The notes beneath the pieces were generated by a model, which worked only from the letters and a program-made list of their open reading frames with translations, did not search any database and had not been told where the DNA came from. A stretch of 52,566 nucleotides of DNA from Bacteroidota bacterium (GTDB taxonomy: Bacteria; Bacteroidota; Bacteroidia; Chitinophagales; Saprospiraceae). The first letter of the stretch is position 1. Every line of letters starts with the position of its first letter. The position numbers were made by a program, and so were the translations under genes. Location of the stretch: the NCBI GenBank assembly GCA_020160935.1, contig JAIUPL010000036.1, positions 1 to 52,566 of the forward strand, read 5' to 3'. Below, in pieces: positions 17,065 to 25,082 of the stretch.

Positions 17065-17241
17065 ATGTACAAATATCTTCTACAGTCCGTCGATGGCATT
17101 CAGTGGTTCGGTATCAGCACTTTGGTGTTGTTTTTCGGCACTTTCTGTATCGCATCCATCCGGGCGTTCATATCTCGCAAAGAAGAGATGGATCACATGG
17201 CGCACCTGCCGCTGGAAGACACATTTCATGACAATCAATAA
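17065..17241 (+). CDS. ccoQ: cbb3 oxidase small subunit CcoQ
   Basis: The 58-residue protein has one membrane helix (WFGISTLVLFFGTFCIASIR), a basic turn FISRKEE and an acidic, His-containing tail (MDHMAHLPLEDTFHD). Size, topology and position between ccoNO and ccoP identify CcoQ, which stabilises the oxidase complex. A longer open frame overlapping it from 16919 is in another frame and is translated from repeats. CcoP follows eight bases after the stop. Confidence 0.88.
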   Translation: MYKYLLQSVDGIQWFGISTLVLFFGTFCIASIRAFISRKEEMDHMAHLPLEDTFHDNQ

Positions 17242-17249
17242 TTTGAAAA

Positions 17250-18197
17250 ATGAAATCTAAAAAATACCTGACCCTGCTTCTGGCGCTCCTTACAGCGGTA
17301 GAAGGTTTCAGCCAGGCGGCACCTGCTGCAACACCTGAAACGTCGACCCAACAATTACCCAATATCATGACCTGGGTGTTGGGCATCGCTTGTGGCGTAT
17401 TGTTTATCGTCGCCATGATTTACATCATCAAGGTCAATCAGTTCCTTTACAGGCGCGTTGTAAATCTGGAGGCTGAAAAAAGTGGTGCCTTTGTACCCGG
17501 TACCAGCGCCAGCGCAGTTCCTGCCGGCGACGACTTCTGGACGCGTCTGCGCAAAAAATACTGGAAAGATGCTGTTCCGATCGAACGGGAAGGCGATATC
17601 CTGCTGACGCACCCGCACGACGGCATTTTCGAACTCGACAACCGTCTTCCACCCTGGTGGCTGAACATGTTCTACCTCACCATTATCTGGGCAGTGGGTT
17701 ATATGTATTACTACCACTTCGGAGGTAATGGCCCTTCGCAGAAAGAAGAATACCAGCAGGAAGTTGAAGTAGCCAAAAAACAAGTCGCTATGGCGCTGGC
17801 AGGCAAGGCCAATGCGGTAGACGAATCCAATGTAACGGCCATAACAGATGCTGCTGCTTTGAGCGAGGGCGAACTGATTTTCAAAAACACCTGCGCAGCA
17901 TGTCACGGACAGGCTGGCGAAGGCGGTGTAGGCCCAAACATGACCGACGACTACTGGTTGCACGGTGGCGGCATCAAAAATATATTCAAAACGATCAAAT
18001 ACGGTGTTCCGGAAAAAGGTATGATTTCGTGGCAGTCACAACTCAAACCGTCCGATATGCAGAAAGTTTCCAGTTATATTCTGACCCTGCATGGCACCAA
18101 CCCGGCCAATCCGAAAGAGCCTCAAGGGGAAATTTGGAAAGAAGAAGGTGCAGCAACAGACACAACTGCTGTTAGCGCCACACCTGCCGGCAAATAA
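17250..18197 (+). CDS. ccoP: cbb3 oxidase subunit III, cytochrome c CcoP
   Basis: The 315-residue protein starts with a helix and Ala/Pro/Thr-rich stretch, then a second helix (about residues 36-60), then the CcoP N-terminal motif HDGIFELDNRLPPWW, a third helix (about 131-151) and a cytochrome c domain. The only haem site is C215-A-A-C218-H219 with a distal Met in GMISWQSQL. Proteobacterial CcoP usually has two haems; one is common in Bacteroidota. It passes electrons to CcoO and CcoN. The C-terminus is a short Ala/Thr tail. A terminator about 75 bases downstream ends this transcription unit. Confidence 0.95.
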   Translation: MKSKKYLTLLLALLTAVEGFSQAAPAATPETSTQQLPNIMTWVLGIACGVLFIVAMIYIIKVNQFLYRRVVNLEAEKSGAFVPGTSASAVPAGDDFWTRLRKKYWKDAVPIEREGDILLTHPHDGIFELDNRLPPWWLNMFYLTIIWAVGYMYYYHFGGNGPSQKEEYQQEVEVAKKQVAMALAGKANAVDESNVTAITDAAALSEGELIFKNTCAACHGQAGEGGVGPNMTDDYWLHGGGIKNIFKTIKYGVPEKGMISWQSQLKPSDMQKVSSYILTLHGTNPANPKEPQGEIWKEEGAATDTTAVSATPAGK

Positions 18198-18269
18198 AAA
18201 CACTGTGTGTGTGCATTATGTGATTTGTGTTCAGGCTGCCTCCATCGCCTGATGCAATTAAATGGTTTC

Positions 18270-18303
18270 AATGGCCGGGCGTATTCTCGCTCGGCCATTT
18301 TTT
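18270..18303 (+). terminator. Rho-independent terminator after ccoP
   Basis: AATGGCCG at 18270-18277 pairs with CGGCCATT at 18292-18299, followed by a T run to 18303. It ends the ccoS-ccoNO-ccoQ-ccoP unit just before the ccoG promoter. Confidence 0.8.
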
Positions 18304-18324
18304 GTATAAAGTCACTGAGCAGTA

Positions 18325-18367
18325 TGACACAGGTCATTCTGTCGTCCCTCCATTTCGCCGGAACTTG
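18325..18367 (+). promoter_or_regulatory. FNR-like box and weak promoter of ccoG operon
   Basis: TGACACAGGTCA (18325-18336) is a TGAC-N4-GTCA palindrome. The TTG of the -7-like GGAACTTG (18360-18367) begins 40 bases after its first base, and CTTGCACCC occurs at the same offset as before ccoS. It implies a leader of about 107 bases before ccoG; ACTCCTGC occurs twice in that leader. Confidence 0.62.
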
Positions 18368-18480
18368 CACCCTAAATCCAGCCGGCAACCGTGTAGTATC
18401 CTGTATTACAACCAATAACTCCTGCTGCTTAAGCCGGCGGACAGACAAAATAACTCCTGCATCATTCAATTTGATTCATT

Positions 18481-20001
18481 ATGTCATCCGAATTCACACA
18501 GCCCCAATGGGAAGATACTGAAGAATATCGCGACCACATCGCGACTGTAGACCAGACGGGCAAGCGCATTTGGCTGTACCCGAAGAAGCCCTCAGGCAAG
18601 TTTTATAATGCTCGGACGTGGGTGAGTTTTATATTTCTGGTCATTTTTCTGACGGTACCTTTCATTCGGGTGGGCGGAGAGCAATTCCTTTTGTTCAATG
18701 TACTGGAAAGGAAATTTGTCCTGTTCGGGCTGGTGTTTACCCCGCAGGATTTCCACCTGTTTGTGTTGGCGATGCTCACATTTCTGGTGTTTATTATCCT
18801 GTTTACAGTAGTGTATGGCAGGCTTTTTTGTGGCTGGGTTTGCCCTCAAACGGTTTTTATGGAAATGTTTTTCCGAAAAATCGAATACTGGATCGAAGGC
18901 ACTGTCAGCGAACAGCGCAAACTTGATAAAAGCCCCTGGACTGCTGAAAAGATCAGAAAAAAAGGATTGAAGCACTTGGTGTTCTTCACCATTTCTGTAG
19001 TCGTTTCCAACTACTTTCTTGCCTATATCATTGGAACGGAAAAAGTATTGGCTATCATACGCGAGCCCGTAGGCCAACACATTGGCGGCTTTATTGCAAT
19101 GCTTGTATTTTCCGGTTTGTTCTACGGCGTATTTGCCCGCCTGCGTGAACAGGTTTGCACCACGATTTGTCCATATGGTCGCCTTCAAAGTGTACTGCTC
19201 GTCAAGGAATCGATCGTTGTCGCCTACGATTTTGTACGAGGTGAACCACGGGGCAAATTGAAAAAAGCAGCCGCTCCCCGCCCCGTTGAGGCATCCTACG
19301 TACCGGTTGCTGCCGCAGACCCTGCCGAATCTATCCGCACCGCTGTGGCAGGTGCCTCCACCGATCTAAAAAACCCGCAACCTGCACTGGGCGATTGCAT
19401 TGATTGTGGTTTGTGCATCGCTGTGTGCCCAACAGGCATCGACATCCGCAACGGTACCCAACTGGAATGTACCAACTGCACGGCTTGTATCGACGCCTGC
19501 GATGAGGTAATGGTAAAGGTACACAAGCCCAAAGGCCTGATTCGATATGATTCTATGACTGGTATTGAATCAGGACGCCGCAAAATTTTCACCACGCGTG
19601 TCTACGCCTACACGGCTGTGCTGGTCGCGCTGCTGGCCCTCGACGTGTTCCTGCTGGCCCGCCGGGGTGATATTGAATCGATCATTTTGCGCTCGCCAGG
19701 GCAGCTGTACCAGCAAAAAGATGAAACGCATCTGACTAATTTGTACACCTACATTTTAATCAATAAAACCAACAAAGATTTGCCGGTTGAAATGATTCTT
19801 GAAAACAAGAGCGGCAAAATCACTTTGGTAGGCAAAGCCCCTGGAAATATCCCGAAAGGAGGTAAAGCAGAAGGCGCATTCTTTATTGAAATGCCTATGG
19901 ATCAATTGGTTGGGCGCAAAACTCCATTGCATATCGACATTGTTTCGAATGGCAAAAAAATCGACGATGTGGAAACGAATTTTATGGGACCGGCTAAGTA
20001 G
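18481..20001 (+). CDS. ccoG: cbb3 oxidase accessory ferredoxin-like protein CcoG
   Basis: The 506-residue protein matches CcoG (RdxA/FixG). It has four to five membrane helices, Cys motifs CGWVCPQ and CTTICPYG in the membrane part, a two-cluster ferredoxin domain (CIDCGLCIAVCPTG and CTNCTACIDACDE), another helix, and a C-terminal immunoglobulin-like domain. CcoG reduces Cu(II) for delivery to the oxidase active site. It starts a second transcription unit behind its own FNR-like promoter. The stop codon is followed at once by a one-armed GTGAGAG repeat array and by GC-rich hairpins before ccoH. Confidence 0.95.
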   Translation: MSSEFTQPQWEDTEEYRDHIATVDQTGKRIWLYPKKPSGKFYNARTWVSFIFLVIFLTVPFIRVGGEQFLLFNVLERKFVLFGLVFTPQDFHLFVLAMLTFLVFIILFTVVYGRLFCGWVCPQTVFMEMFFRKIEYWIEGTVSEQRKLDKSPWTAEKIRKKGLKHLVFFTISVVVSNYFLAYIIGTEKVLAIIREPVGQHIGGFIAMLVFSGLFYGVFARLREQVCTTICPYGRLQSVLLVKESIVVAYDFVRGEPRGKLKKAAAPRPVEASYVPVAAADPAESIRTAVAGASTDLKNPQPALGDCIDCGLCIAVCPTGIDIRNGTQLECTNCTACIDACDEVMVKVHKPKGLIRYDSMTGIESGRRKIFTTRVYAYTAVLVALLALDVFLLARRGDIESIILRSPGQLYQQKDETHLTNLYTYILINKTNKDLPVEMILENKSGKITLVGKAPGNIPKGGKAEGAFFIEMPMDQLVGRKTPLHIDIVSNGKKIDDVETNFMGPAK

Positions 20002-20050
20002 AGAGAGGTGAGAGGTGAGAGAGTGAGAGGTGAGAGGTGAGAGGGTGAGA
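20002..20050. repeat. One-armed array, GTGAGAG family
   Basis: Units GAGAGGT/GAGAGTG run from the base after the ccoG stop. There is no complementary arm nearby; instead a GC-rich repeat with the motif TAGCCCTGAAAGGGCG follows at 20071. Confidence 0.8.
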
Positions 20051-20070
20051 CCACTCATTTTCACCTAATA

Positions 20071-20155
20071 TAGCCCTGAAAGGGCGTATACAATAGCCCA
20101 GGGCAACGCCCTGGGTATCCGATCACCCATTTATTTGTTCGGGCAACGCCCCGGA
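20071..20155. repeat. GC-rich palindromic repeat, GCCCTG family (copy 1)
   Basis: Three hairpins follow each other: GCCCTGAAAGGGC, CCCAGGGCAACGCCCTGGG, and CGGGCAACGCCCCGG. The first two recur at 29665 beside another GTGAGAG array. They resemble dispersed REP-like elements of this phylum. They lie in the ccoG-ccoH gap (20002-20228), which has no gene. Confidence 0.8.
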
Positions 20156-20228
20156 TATTCTATCGTACATTTTCCGGCCGACCTCCCGGATATTCGTTCA
20201 GATAACATAACAAAATAACTCATTGCAT

Positions 20229-20672
20229 ATGAAATTCAATTGGGGAACCGGTATCATACTGGTGTATGCCATTTTCGCGACCGTCATGGTGAGCGCAGTC
20301 ATTCGTTCCCGGAAATATGATCCGGGACTGATGCAAAAAGACTATTACAACCTCGACCTGAACTATCAGGAACGCCTGGTAAAAAAACAGAACACCGCAA
20401 GCCTCGACAGCCTTCCTGTGATTCATTTTGATGTGGCAACGCGGACCGTACAGGTGCTATTTCCGGCATCCATGCCAGCGCCCAGCGGTACGGCCAAATG
20501 CTACCGTTCGGCAACAATCCAGGAAGATTTTACGACCGACATTCAAAACACCCGAGCCCTAAGCATCCCTGCCACAACGCTGACGCCCGGTCGCTGGCAC
20601 ATCGAACTCGACTGGGAGTCGAATGGCAAAGGCTATTTCTACGAAAACACGTTCATAGTACCCAATGCCTGA
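20229..20672 (+). CDS. ccoH: FixH/CcoH-like oxidase assembly protein
   Basis: The 147-residue protein has one N-terminal membrane helix after MKFNWGTG (GIILVYAIFATVMVSAVI), then SRKYDPGLMQKDYYNLDLNY, a strongly conserved FixH pattern, and a periplasmic beta-sandwich ending with HIELDWESNGKGYFYE. FixH/CcoH helps assemble the cbb3 oxidase. A TTG two codons earlier (20223) is possible, but the ATG at 20229 matches the family start. It lies after ccoG in the usual order, separated by repeat hairpins. Confidence 0.9.
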   Translation: MKFNWGTGIILVYAIFATVMVSAVIRSRKYDPGLMQKDYYNLDLNYQERLVKKQNTASLDSLPVIHFDVATRTVQVLFPASMPAPSGTAKCYRSATIQEDFTTDIQNTRALSIPATTLTPGRWHIELDWESNGKGYFYENTFIVPNA

Positions 20673-20687
20673 ACAGGCCTGTCCACT

Positions 20688-21374
20688 ATGTTTACGCCTC
20701 TTTTACTCGGACTAGCGGGTAGTTTGCATTGCGTTGGCATGTGCGGCCCGTTGATGCTGGCATTGCCTTTGCCCGATTCGGCAAGGCGCGCGGTAGTGGT
20801 ACAAATACTGCTGTACCAGTCCGGCAGGATATTGAGTTACAGTGCATTGGGCGTATTATTCGGGTTGCTTGGAAAAGGAATCGCCATCGCCGGATTCCAA
20901 CAAATACTTTCTTTGTTCTCGGGTGTATTTATCATTGCCATGGCTATCATGGCCTGGCGTTTTGAACGACTGGTAACGGCATTGCCCGGTTTCGGTGCTT
21001 TCACCCGCGCCATCCAGCAACAATTGGGTAAAATGATGCGAAAGCACAGTACCAGTGGCAGTATTGCCGTTGGAATGCTCAATGGCCTGCTGCCTTGCGG
21101 CATGGTGTATGCGGCACTGGCTGGCGCTATTTCTACTACGAACAGTGTTGATGGCGGCATTTTTATGGCACTGTTTGGTATAGGTACTTTACCCCTTTTG
21201 CTGACCGTAAATCTGGCTGGCAGGTCAATGGGTTTCAAGTGGCGTGCAAAAATGAAAATGGTACAGCCCATTCTGCTTACCTTGGCTGGCATACTACTCC
21301 TGCAACGGGGCCTGCACCTCGATTTGTCGTTGTTCGAATCGGCAGTGCCCAAGGCAGGATATGAGTGCCATTAA
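20688..21374 (+). CDS. TauE/SafE-family membrane protein linked to cbb3 assembly
   Basis: The 228-residue protein has about six membrane helices and opens with LLLGLAGSLHCVGMCGP, a His/Cys motif typical of the UreH-like branch of the TauE/SafE family that accompanies ccoGH. NGLLPCGMVYAALAGAI holds a second Cys. In this setting the family is suspected to move copper or nickel rather than sulfite, and the Cys/Met-rich first helix fits metal handling; that is inference. It starts 16 bases after ccoH and its end overlaps the next gene by 14 bases. With ccoI absent, it is the only candidate metal transporter in the cluster. Confidence 0.85.
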   Translation: MFTPLLLGLAGSLHCVGMCGPLMLALPLPDSARRAVVVQILLYQSGRILSYSALGVLFGLLGKGIAIAGFQQILSLFSGVFIIAMAIMAWRFERLVTALPGFGAFTRAIQQQLGKMMRKHSTSGSIAVGMLNGLLPCGMVYAALAGAISTTNSVDGGIFMALFGIGTLPLLLTVNLAGRSMGFKWRAKMKMVQPILLTLAGILLLQRGLHLDLSLFESAVPKAGYECH

Positions 21375-22308
21375 TATGCCCTCTCCTCTTACACTAATCA
21401 CTGATCATCCTGGGCATTCCCGGGGCATTTCGCTTTACATGAAGCGCGATGATCTGCTGCATCCTGTGGTGCAAGGCAACAAATGGCGCAAAATGGAGCC
21501 TGCTATTAAAGCCATTGCTAACAAGCAGTTTGAAGGCATCATTACTTTCGGTGGCCCGTTTTCCAACCACCTGCATGCAGTAGCATCGGCAGGTCGACAT
21601 TTTGGTTTTCCAACAGCAGCCATCATTCGCGGCACAGCGGTTGATACCACCAACCCCACCCTATCTTTTGCACAGCAATGCGGAATGGAATTGATTCCGG
21701 TTCTAAAAAAAGACTACGATGCCGCACTCAGCAGCCCGGCAGTACAACATATCTTGAACGCATACCAACACTACCTGCACCTGCCAGAAGGTGGAGCGGG
21801 TACATCAGCCGTGCGCAATTGTGTGGGTATTGCAAAGGAAATACTGGAACAAACGACCGGCGTTGCAGCAGAAAACCGGTTCGTCGCCATACCCGCAGGT
21901 ACCGGCTCAACGGCCGCCGGGCTAATAGAAGGGATGGGCACACTTGGCAAAACGCTGGTATTCCCGGCAGCGCCCTACGGAGTCGACGAGCACCGCATCC
22001 AACAATACATACTGGATGCCTTTGGGCATTCGGGGCCTCCATTTGAAGTCGTTTCTGACTATACATTTGGGAAATTTGCAGTTTTTGATCCCGAACTGAT
22101 GCGTTTTGTGCAGGAATTTCGCCATACAACCGAAATCCTGCTCGATCCTATTTACACTTCTAAAATGATGTGGGGCTTGTACGATTTACTGAAACAGGGA
22201 TTTTTCCCCGATATGGCTGTCATCGTAGCCGTACACACCGGCGGACTACAAGGCTGGGAGGGTTTCAAAGAACGATTCGGTGTACAAATTGATCCATACA
22301 GTACATGA
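21361..22308 (+). CDS. PLP-dependent ACC deaminase/D-cysteine desulfhydrase family protein
   Basis: The 315-residue protein is a fold-type II PLP enzyme of the 1-aminocyclopropane-1-carboxylate deaminase/D-cysteine desulfhydrase group. GNKWRK near residue 40 holds the Schiff-base lysine, TFGGPFSNHLHAVASAG follows, and AIPAGTGSTAAGL is the phosphate loop. The likely reaction is alpha,beta-elimination from a D-amino acid such as D-cysteine, releasing ammonia and pyruvate; the substrate is not certain. The ATG at 21361 lies inside the end of the TauE-like gene; an internal ATG at 21376 is an alternative. The stop overlaps the Crp/Fnr start (ATGA), so the two are translationally coupled. Confidence 0.85.
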   Translation: MSAINMPSPLTLITDHPGHSRGISLYMKRDDLLHPVVQGNKWRKMEPAIKAIANKQFEGIITFGGPFSNHLHAVASAGRHFGFPTAAIIRGTAVDTTNPTLSFAQQCGMELIPVLKKDYDAALSSPAVQHILNAYQHYLHLPEGGAGTSAVRNCVGIAKEILEQTTGVAAENRFVAIPAGTGSTAAGLIEGMGTLGKTLVFPAAPYGVDEHRIQQYILDAFGHSGPPFEVVSDYTFGKFAVFDPELMRFVQEFRHTTEILLDPIYTSKMMWGLYDLLKQGFFPDMAVIVAVHTGGLQGWEGFKERFGVQIDPYST

Positions 22309-22955
22309 ACACTGAAGATATCGGTATGCTCCTGCGCCGCCATTTTCCGGCATTTAACCATCCGGAACTGCATGAGCAGATCGTCGAACGCGCCGTTTAT
22401 TTAAAAATTCCGGTCGGGAAAACCCTGCTGCAGGCAGGCGATACCATTCATGTCATTCCATTGGTGGTACGCGGCTCTATCAAGGTGTTGCGGGTCGACG
22501 AATCGGGCCATGAAGTGCTGCTGTACTATATTCAACCGGGTGAAAGTTGTGCGCTTACCCTTTCTTCCGCCCTGAAACAGGAAAAAAGCCGCATCAAAGC
22601 CATTACCCAGCAGGAAACGGAAGTGATTGGGGTGCCCAGCGAACTGGCCTATTTGCTGGGAAGGCGATTTCCGGGCTGGTATGACTTTGTGCTGGATTCT
22701 TATTCTGCTCGTTTCCAGGAATTGCTGAACATGGTCGACGAGATCAGTTTTTCCAGCCTCGACCAGCGCCTGGTAAAATACCTCAGGGAAAAATCGGAAT
22801 TGCTCAACACTCTGGTGCTGCACCTCTCGCACCAGGAAATTGCCGACGACCTCGGCACAGCGCGTGCAGTGGCCTCGCGGTTGCTGAAACAGATGGAGCG
22901 GCGCGGCATGATTCAATTATTGCGTGGCCGATTACGCATTTTATCACTTGTGTGA
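22305..22955 (+). CDS. Crp/Fnr-family transcriptional regulator
   Basis: The 216-residue protein has an N-terminal cyclic-nucleotide-binding-like barrel (residues about 20-130) and a C-terminal winged helix with LSHQEIADDLGTARAVASRLL as helix-turn-helix. There is no N-terminal Cys set as in E. coli FNR, and the barrel lacks an obvious cAMP Arg-Ser pocket, so the signal is unknown. In the recognition helix the Glu that contacts the half-site G in FNR and CRP is Ala (ARAVASR), which is unusual. Its place at the end of the cbb3 locus suggests control of respiration. Its own TGA stop forms the first three bases of the next FNR-like box. Confidence 0.88.
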   Translation: MNTEDIGMLLRRHFPAFNHPELHEQIVERAVYLKIPVGKTLLQAGDTIHVIPLVVRGSIKVLRVDESGHEVLLYYIQPGESCALTLSSALKQEKSRIKAITQQETEVIGVPSELAYLLGRRFPGWYDFVLDSYSARFQELLNMVDEISFSSLDQRLVKYLREKSELLNTLVLHLSHQEIADDLGTARAVASRLLKQMERRGMIQLLRGRLRILSLV

Positions 22956-22995
22956 CCCAGGTAACAAAACTCCTGCGGCGATCAGGGGAAATTTG
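22953..22995 (+). promoter_or_regulatory. FNR-like box and promoter for 23018 and DUF2892 genes
   Basis: TGACCCAGGTAA (22953-22964) is a near-palindrome. The TTG of GAAATTTG (22988-22995) begins 40 bases after its first base, the spacing seen at the other boxes. Transcription should start near 23002, 16 bases before the 32-residue ORF. Confidence 0.6.
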
Positions 22996-23017
22996 TAGCA
23001 TCAAACGACTTCAAAAG

Positions 23018-23116
23018 ATGCACCAATCAAAATGGATCAAACTGGCTGTTGTCTGTCTCTTGTGCCTCGGCATAGTGGCGCTGGCAGCCTTGCTGATTCG
23101 ACTGTTTCACACCTAA
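23018..23116 (+). CDS. 32-residue single-helix membrane peptide
   Basis: This tiny frame encodes MHQSKWIKLAVVCLLCLGIV and 12 more residues ending LIRLFHT: a basic start, one helix of about 20 hydrophobic residues with two Cys, and a short basic end. I know no family. Support is positional: it starts 16 bases after a predicted start site driven by an FNR-like box, lies between the Crp/Fnr and DUF2892 genes with a 12-base gap to the latter, and has normal amino-acid composition for a small membrane protein. It could be an oxidase-associated subunit or regulator, but nothing proves that. Confidence 0.6.
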   Translation: MHQSKWIKLAVVCLLCLGIVALAALLIRLFHT

Positions 23117-23128
23117 ATTTCAATCGCC

Positions 23129-23338
23129 ATGAAAAAGAACATGGGTTCCACCGACAGAATCGTACGCATCGTGCTTGCCATCGTTTTTGCTGCACTGTAT
23201 TTCACCGGCACCGTAACCGGACTGGCCGGTACCATCCTGTTGGTATTGGGCGCCGTATTTGTACTCACCAGCCTGGTCAGTTTCTGCCCGCTGTATGCCA
23301 TTGTAGGCCTGTCGACCTGCCCGACTACGGAAAAGTAG
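23129..23338 (+). CDS. DUF2892 (YgaP-type) small membrane protein
   Basis: The 69-residue protein matches DUF2892, the membrane part of YgaP. MGSTDRIVRIVLAIVFAALYF forms the start of the first helix, a Gly-rich turn TGLAGTILLVLGAVFVLTSL makes the second, and the ending FCPLYAIVGLSTC carries the conserved Cys-Pro-Leu-Tyr. Family members often sit with rhodanese or sulfur-transfer genes and are frequent targets of Crp/Fnr regulators in this phylum. It is probably co-transcribed with the 32-residue peptide. The stop codon is followed at once by a short GACAGTC repeat array. Confidence 0.9.
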   Translation: MKKNMGSTDRIVRIVLAIVFAALYFTGTVTGLAGTILLVLGAVFVLTSLVSFCPLYAIVGLSTCPTTEK

Positions 23339-23373
23339 ACAGTTGACAGTCGACAGTCATCAGTCGACAGTCG
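23339..23373. repeat. Short heptamer array, GACAGTC family
   Basis: Units ACAGTTG, ACAGTCG, ACAGTCATCAGTCG and ACAGTCG fill the whole 36-base gap between two convergent genes. There is no second arm, although CGACTG/CAGTCG is partly self-complementary. Confidence 0.7.
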
Positions 23374-23374
23374 G

Positions 23375-23833
23375 TTATTGCATGAATTTTCGCAGGCCAT
23401 CCATTGCGGTGGCCTGTACTTTTTTCCGGAAAAAACCCGTCCAGCCCAGCAGCAATCCCGGAAGTCCCAGCGCTTGCCGTGCCCAGCGATGAAACGGAAA
23501 AGTATCGTGGTGGGTGAGGATTTTGCCGTCTTTGAATGTAAATTCGGCATGAATCACATTGTGCACTTTCCGGCCCGATTTCGAAAACGTGTACCAGGCC
23601 TCCCAATTGGCCGAACCCCTATGTTCGTCGGCCGCTACCTCGGAAAAAACAATGCGCAGGTCTTTGCCACGTTCGCACAGCATGTGCCACATGGCGGGTA
23701 CTTCCGGGCCACGGAGGTCGAATGCTTCATCGCGGAAGGTGGCATCAGGGTGGTAGCAGGCGCCCATGGTGACGTAGTCCTTTTTGGAAAATGCCTCGTA
23801 AAAAGTTTGTATCAGTTGTTGATTTGGGTGCAT
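23375..23833 (-). CDS. NTF2/SnoaL-like protein
   Basis: The 152-residue protein begins MHPNQQLIQTFYEAFSKKDY, a typical NTF2-like (SnoaL) start, followed by MGACYHPDATFRDEAFDLRG and a cone-shaped beta-sheet region ending near HHDTFPFHRWARQALG. The fold binds small hydrophobic molecules and is used by isomerases, cyclases and non-enzymatic partners, so no reaction is assigned. The longer frame from 23926 adds 31 residues of poor composition, so the ATG at 23833 is preferred. Residues after about 130 (GWTGFFRKKVQ) are an unusual basic tail. Confidence 0.8.
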   Translation of the reverse strand: MHPNQQLIQTFYEAFSKKDYVTMGACYHPDATFRDEAFDLRGPEVPAMWHMLCERGKDLRIVFSEVAADEHRGSANWEAWYTFSKSGRKVHNVIHAEFTFKDGKILTHHDTFPFHRWARQALGLPGLLLGWTGFFRKKVQATAMDGLRKFMQ

Positions 23834-24069
23834 AGGAGCAAAATTTAAGCGGCAAGATCGGTAAGCATGGGAGAAATTGGTGTGGAAGAGGTAGATTTTT
23901 ATTGCCCTCCTGAAAGGATTGAACAAGAAGCCTGCAACAGGATAGTCTTGCCCCTTTTTGCTTTATGTCTCAGGTCTTCAATATCAGGAAAGAACAATAT
24001 GCCTCCTTGCTGCGTTCCAGATTAGAGCGTGTTCAAGACTGATTAATAAAACAAACGAAAACAGCAAAT

Positions 24070-24765
24070 ATGATCGAAGCCATCGTCCCTCTCCTTTCAC
24101 TTATCCTTTTGGAAGTAATTCTGGGTATCGACAATATCATTTTCATTTCCATACTTGCAGACAAATTACCTGAAAACCAGAGAAATAAACTCCGTTACTG
24201 GGGCATAGGCCTGGCTATGGTCATGCGGCTGGCATTGCTGGCGTTTATTGCATGGATATTGAAACTAGACCAGACCCTTTTCCAGTTGTTCGGAATAGAT
24301 TTTACCGGTAAAGGGTTGATTCTGATTGCAGGCGGCCTCTTTTTGATTTACAAAAGCACCAAGGAAATTTACCTCAAAACGGAAACCCATGCGAGTGATA
24401 AGCCACATATGCCTCGTAAAAGCAGTTTTCAGAAACTGCTTTCGGAAGTAATTATTCTAGACCTGGTGTTTTCCATTGACTCCATCATTACCGCAGTAGG
24501 TATGGTCAGTGAAATATGGGTCATGTACACGGCCGTCATTACTACTGTTATCATCATGTTGTTTGCATCTAAACCGATCAGCGAATTTATCAGAAAACAC
24601 CCGTCTTTCAAAATTCTGGCACTGTGCTTCCTGATGATGATCGGGGTGTCGCTCATAGCAGAAGGATTCCATGTTGTAATACCTAAGGGATATATCTACT
24701 TCTCAATGGCGTTCGCATTTTTAGTGGATGTGATTCAGATGAAAACCTTGAAGAATCATTCGTGA
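24070..24765 (+). CDS. TerC-family integral membrane protein
   Basis: The 231-residue protein has the TerC pattern: LLSLILLEVILGIDNIIFIS near residues 6-25 with the conserved acidic residues Glu and Asp in the helix, a repeat of this pattern in ILDLVFSIDSIITAVGM, and seven to eight helices in all. TerC proteins are linked to tellurite resistance and to manganese or calcium export; the paired acidic motifs are believed to bind the metal. It stands alone. The 140-base upstream gap and the region after it to 25507 hold no intact gene. Confidence 0.9.
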   Translation: MIEAIVPLLSLILLEVILGIDNIIFISILADKLPENQRNKLRYWGIGLAMVMRLALLAFIAWILKLDQTLFQLFGIDFTGKGLILIAGGLFLIYKSTKEIYLKTETHASDKPHMPRKSSFQKLLSEVIILDLVFSIDSIITAVGMVSEIWVMYTAVITTVIIMLFASKPISEFIRKHPSFKILALCFLMMIGVSLIAEGFHVVIPKGYIYFSMAFAFLVDVIQMKTLKNHS

Positions 24766-24851
24766 AATTTCGGGGTATCAAAATTGGTCACCTTTACCCG
24801 CTTGCAATAAGAGCACATGTAAATTACCAAAAATAAAAGTGTACATATGCG

Positions 24852-25016
24852 CGGATTGAAAAAGACGGCGCAGTGCTCGATGCAAAAGTGATACAGGGCA
24901 TCGATACCTTGCTCGACAAAAAAGCGCTGGTTATTGTCAATACCATGGGTTTCTGGAAGCCCGCGTATAAAAACGGGCATCCGGTTCGCTCGTGGAATAG
25001 GGTGCGTATATGGTGA
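24852..25016 (+). pseudogene. Remnant of TonB C-terminal domain
   Basis: The frame reads RIEKDGAVLDAKVIQGID, then LDKKALVIVNTMGFWKPAY and KNGHPVRSWNRVRIW before a stop. This is the C-terminal domain of an energy-transducing TonB protein, with the family's mP.WkPg..nG.pV pattern altered. No start codon, membrane helix or proline-rich linker precedes it, so only about 54 codons of a once longer gene remain. It belongs to a stretch of decayed genes from 24766 to 26830. Confidence 0.7.
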
Positions 25017-25082
25017 AGTCTTGGTTGATACAAAAATTATCCTATATTTGTAAGGTTACTCGAATATTAAACTCATAACCAA

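Noticed and set aside
16919-17260. 113-residue open frame over the repeat array and ccoQ
   Set aside because: It is in a different frame from ccoQ and made mainly of repeat-derived residues; the 58-residue CcoQ frame fits the family.
24070-24765. TerC as part of a tellurite-resistance operon
   Set aside because: No other ter genes are nearby; the protein stands alone.
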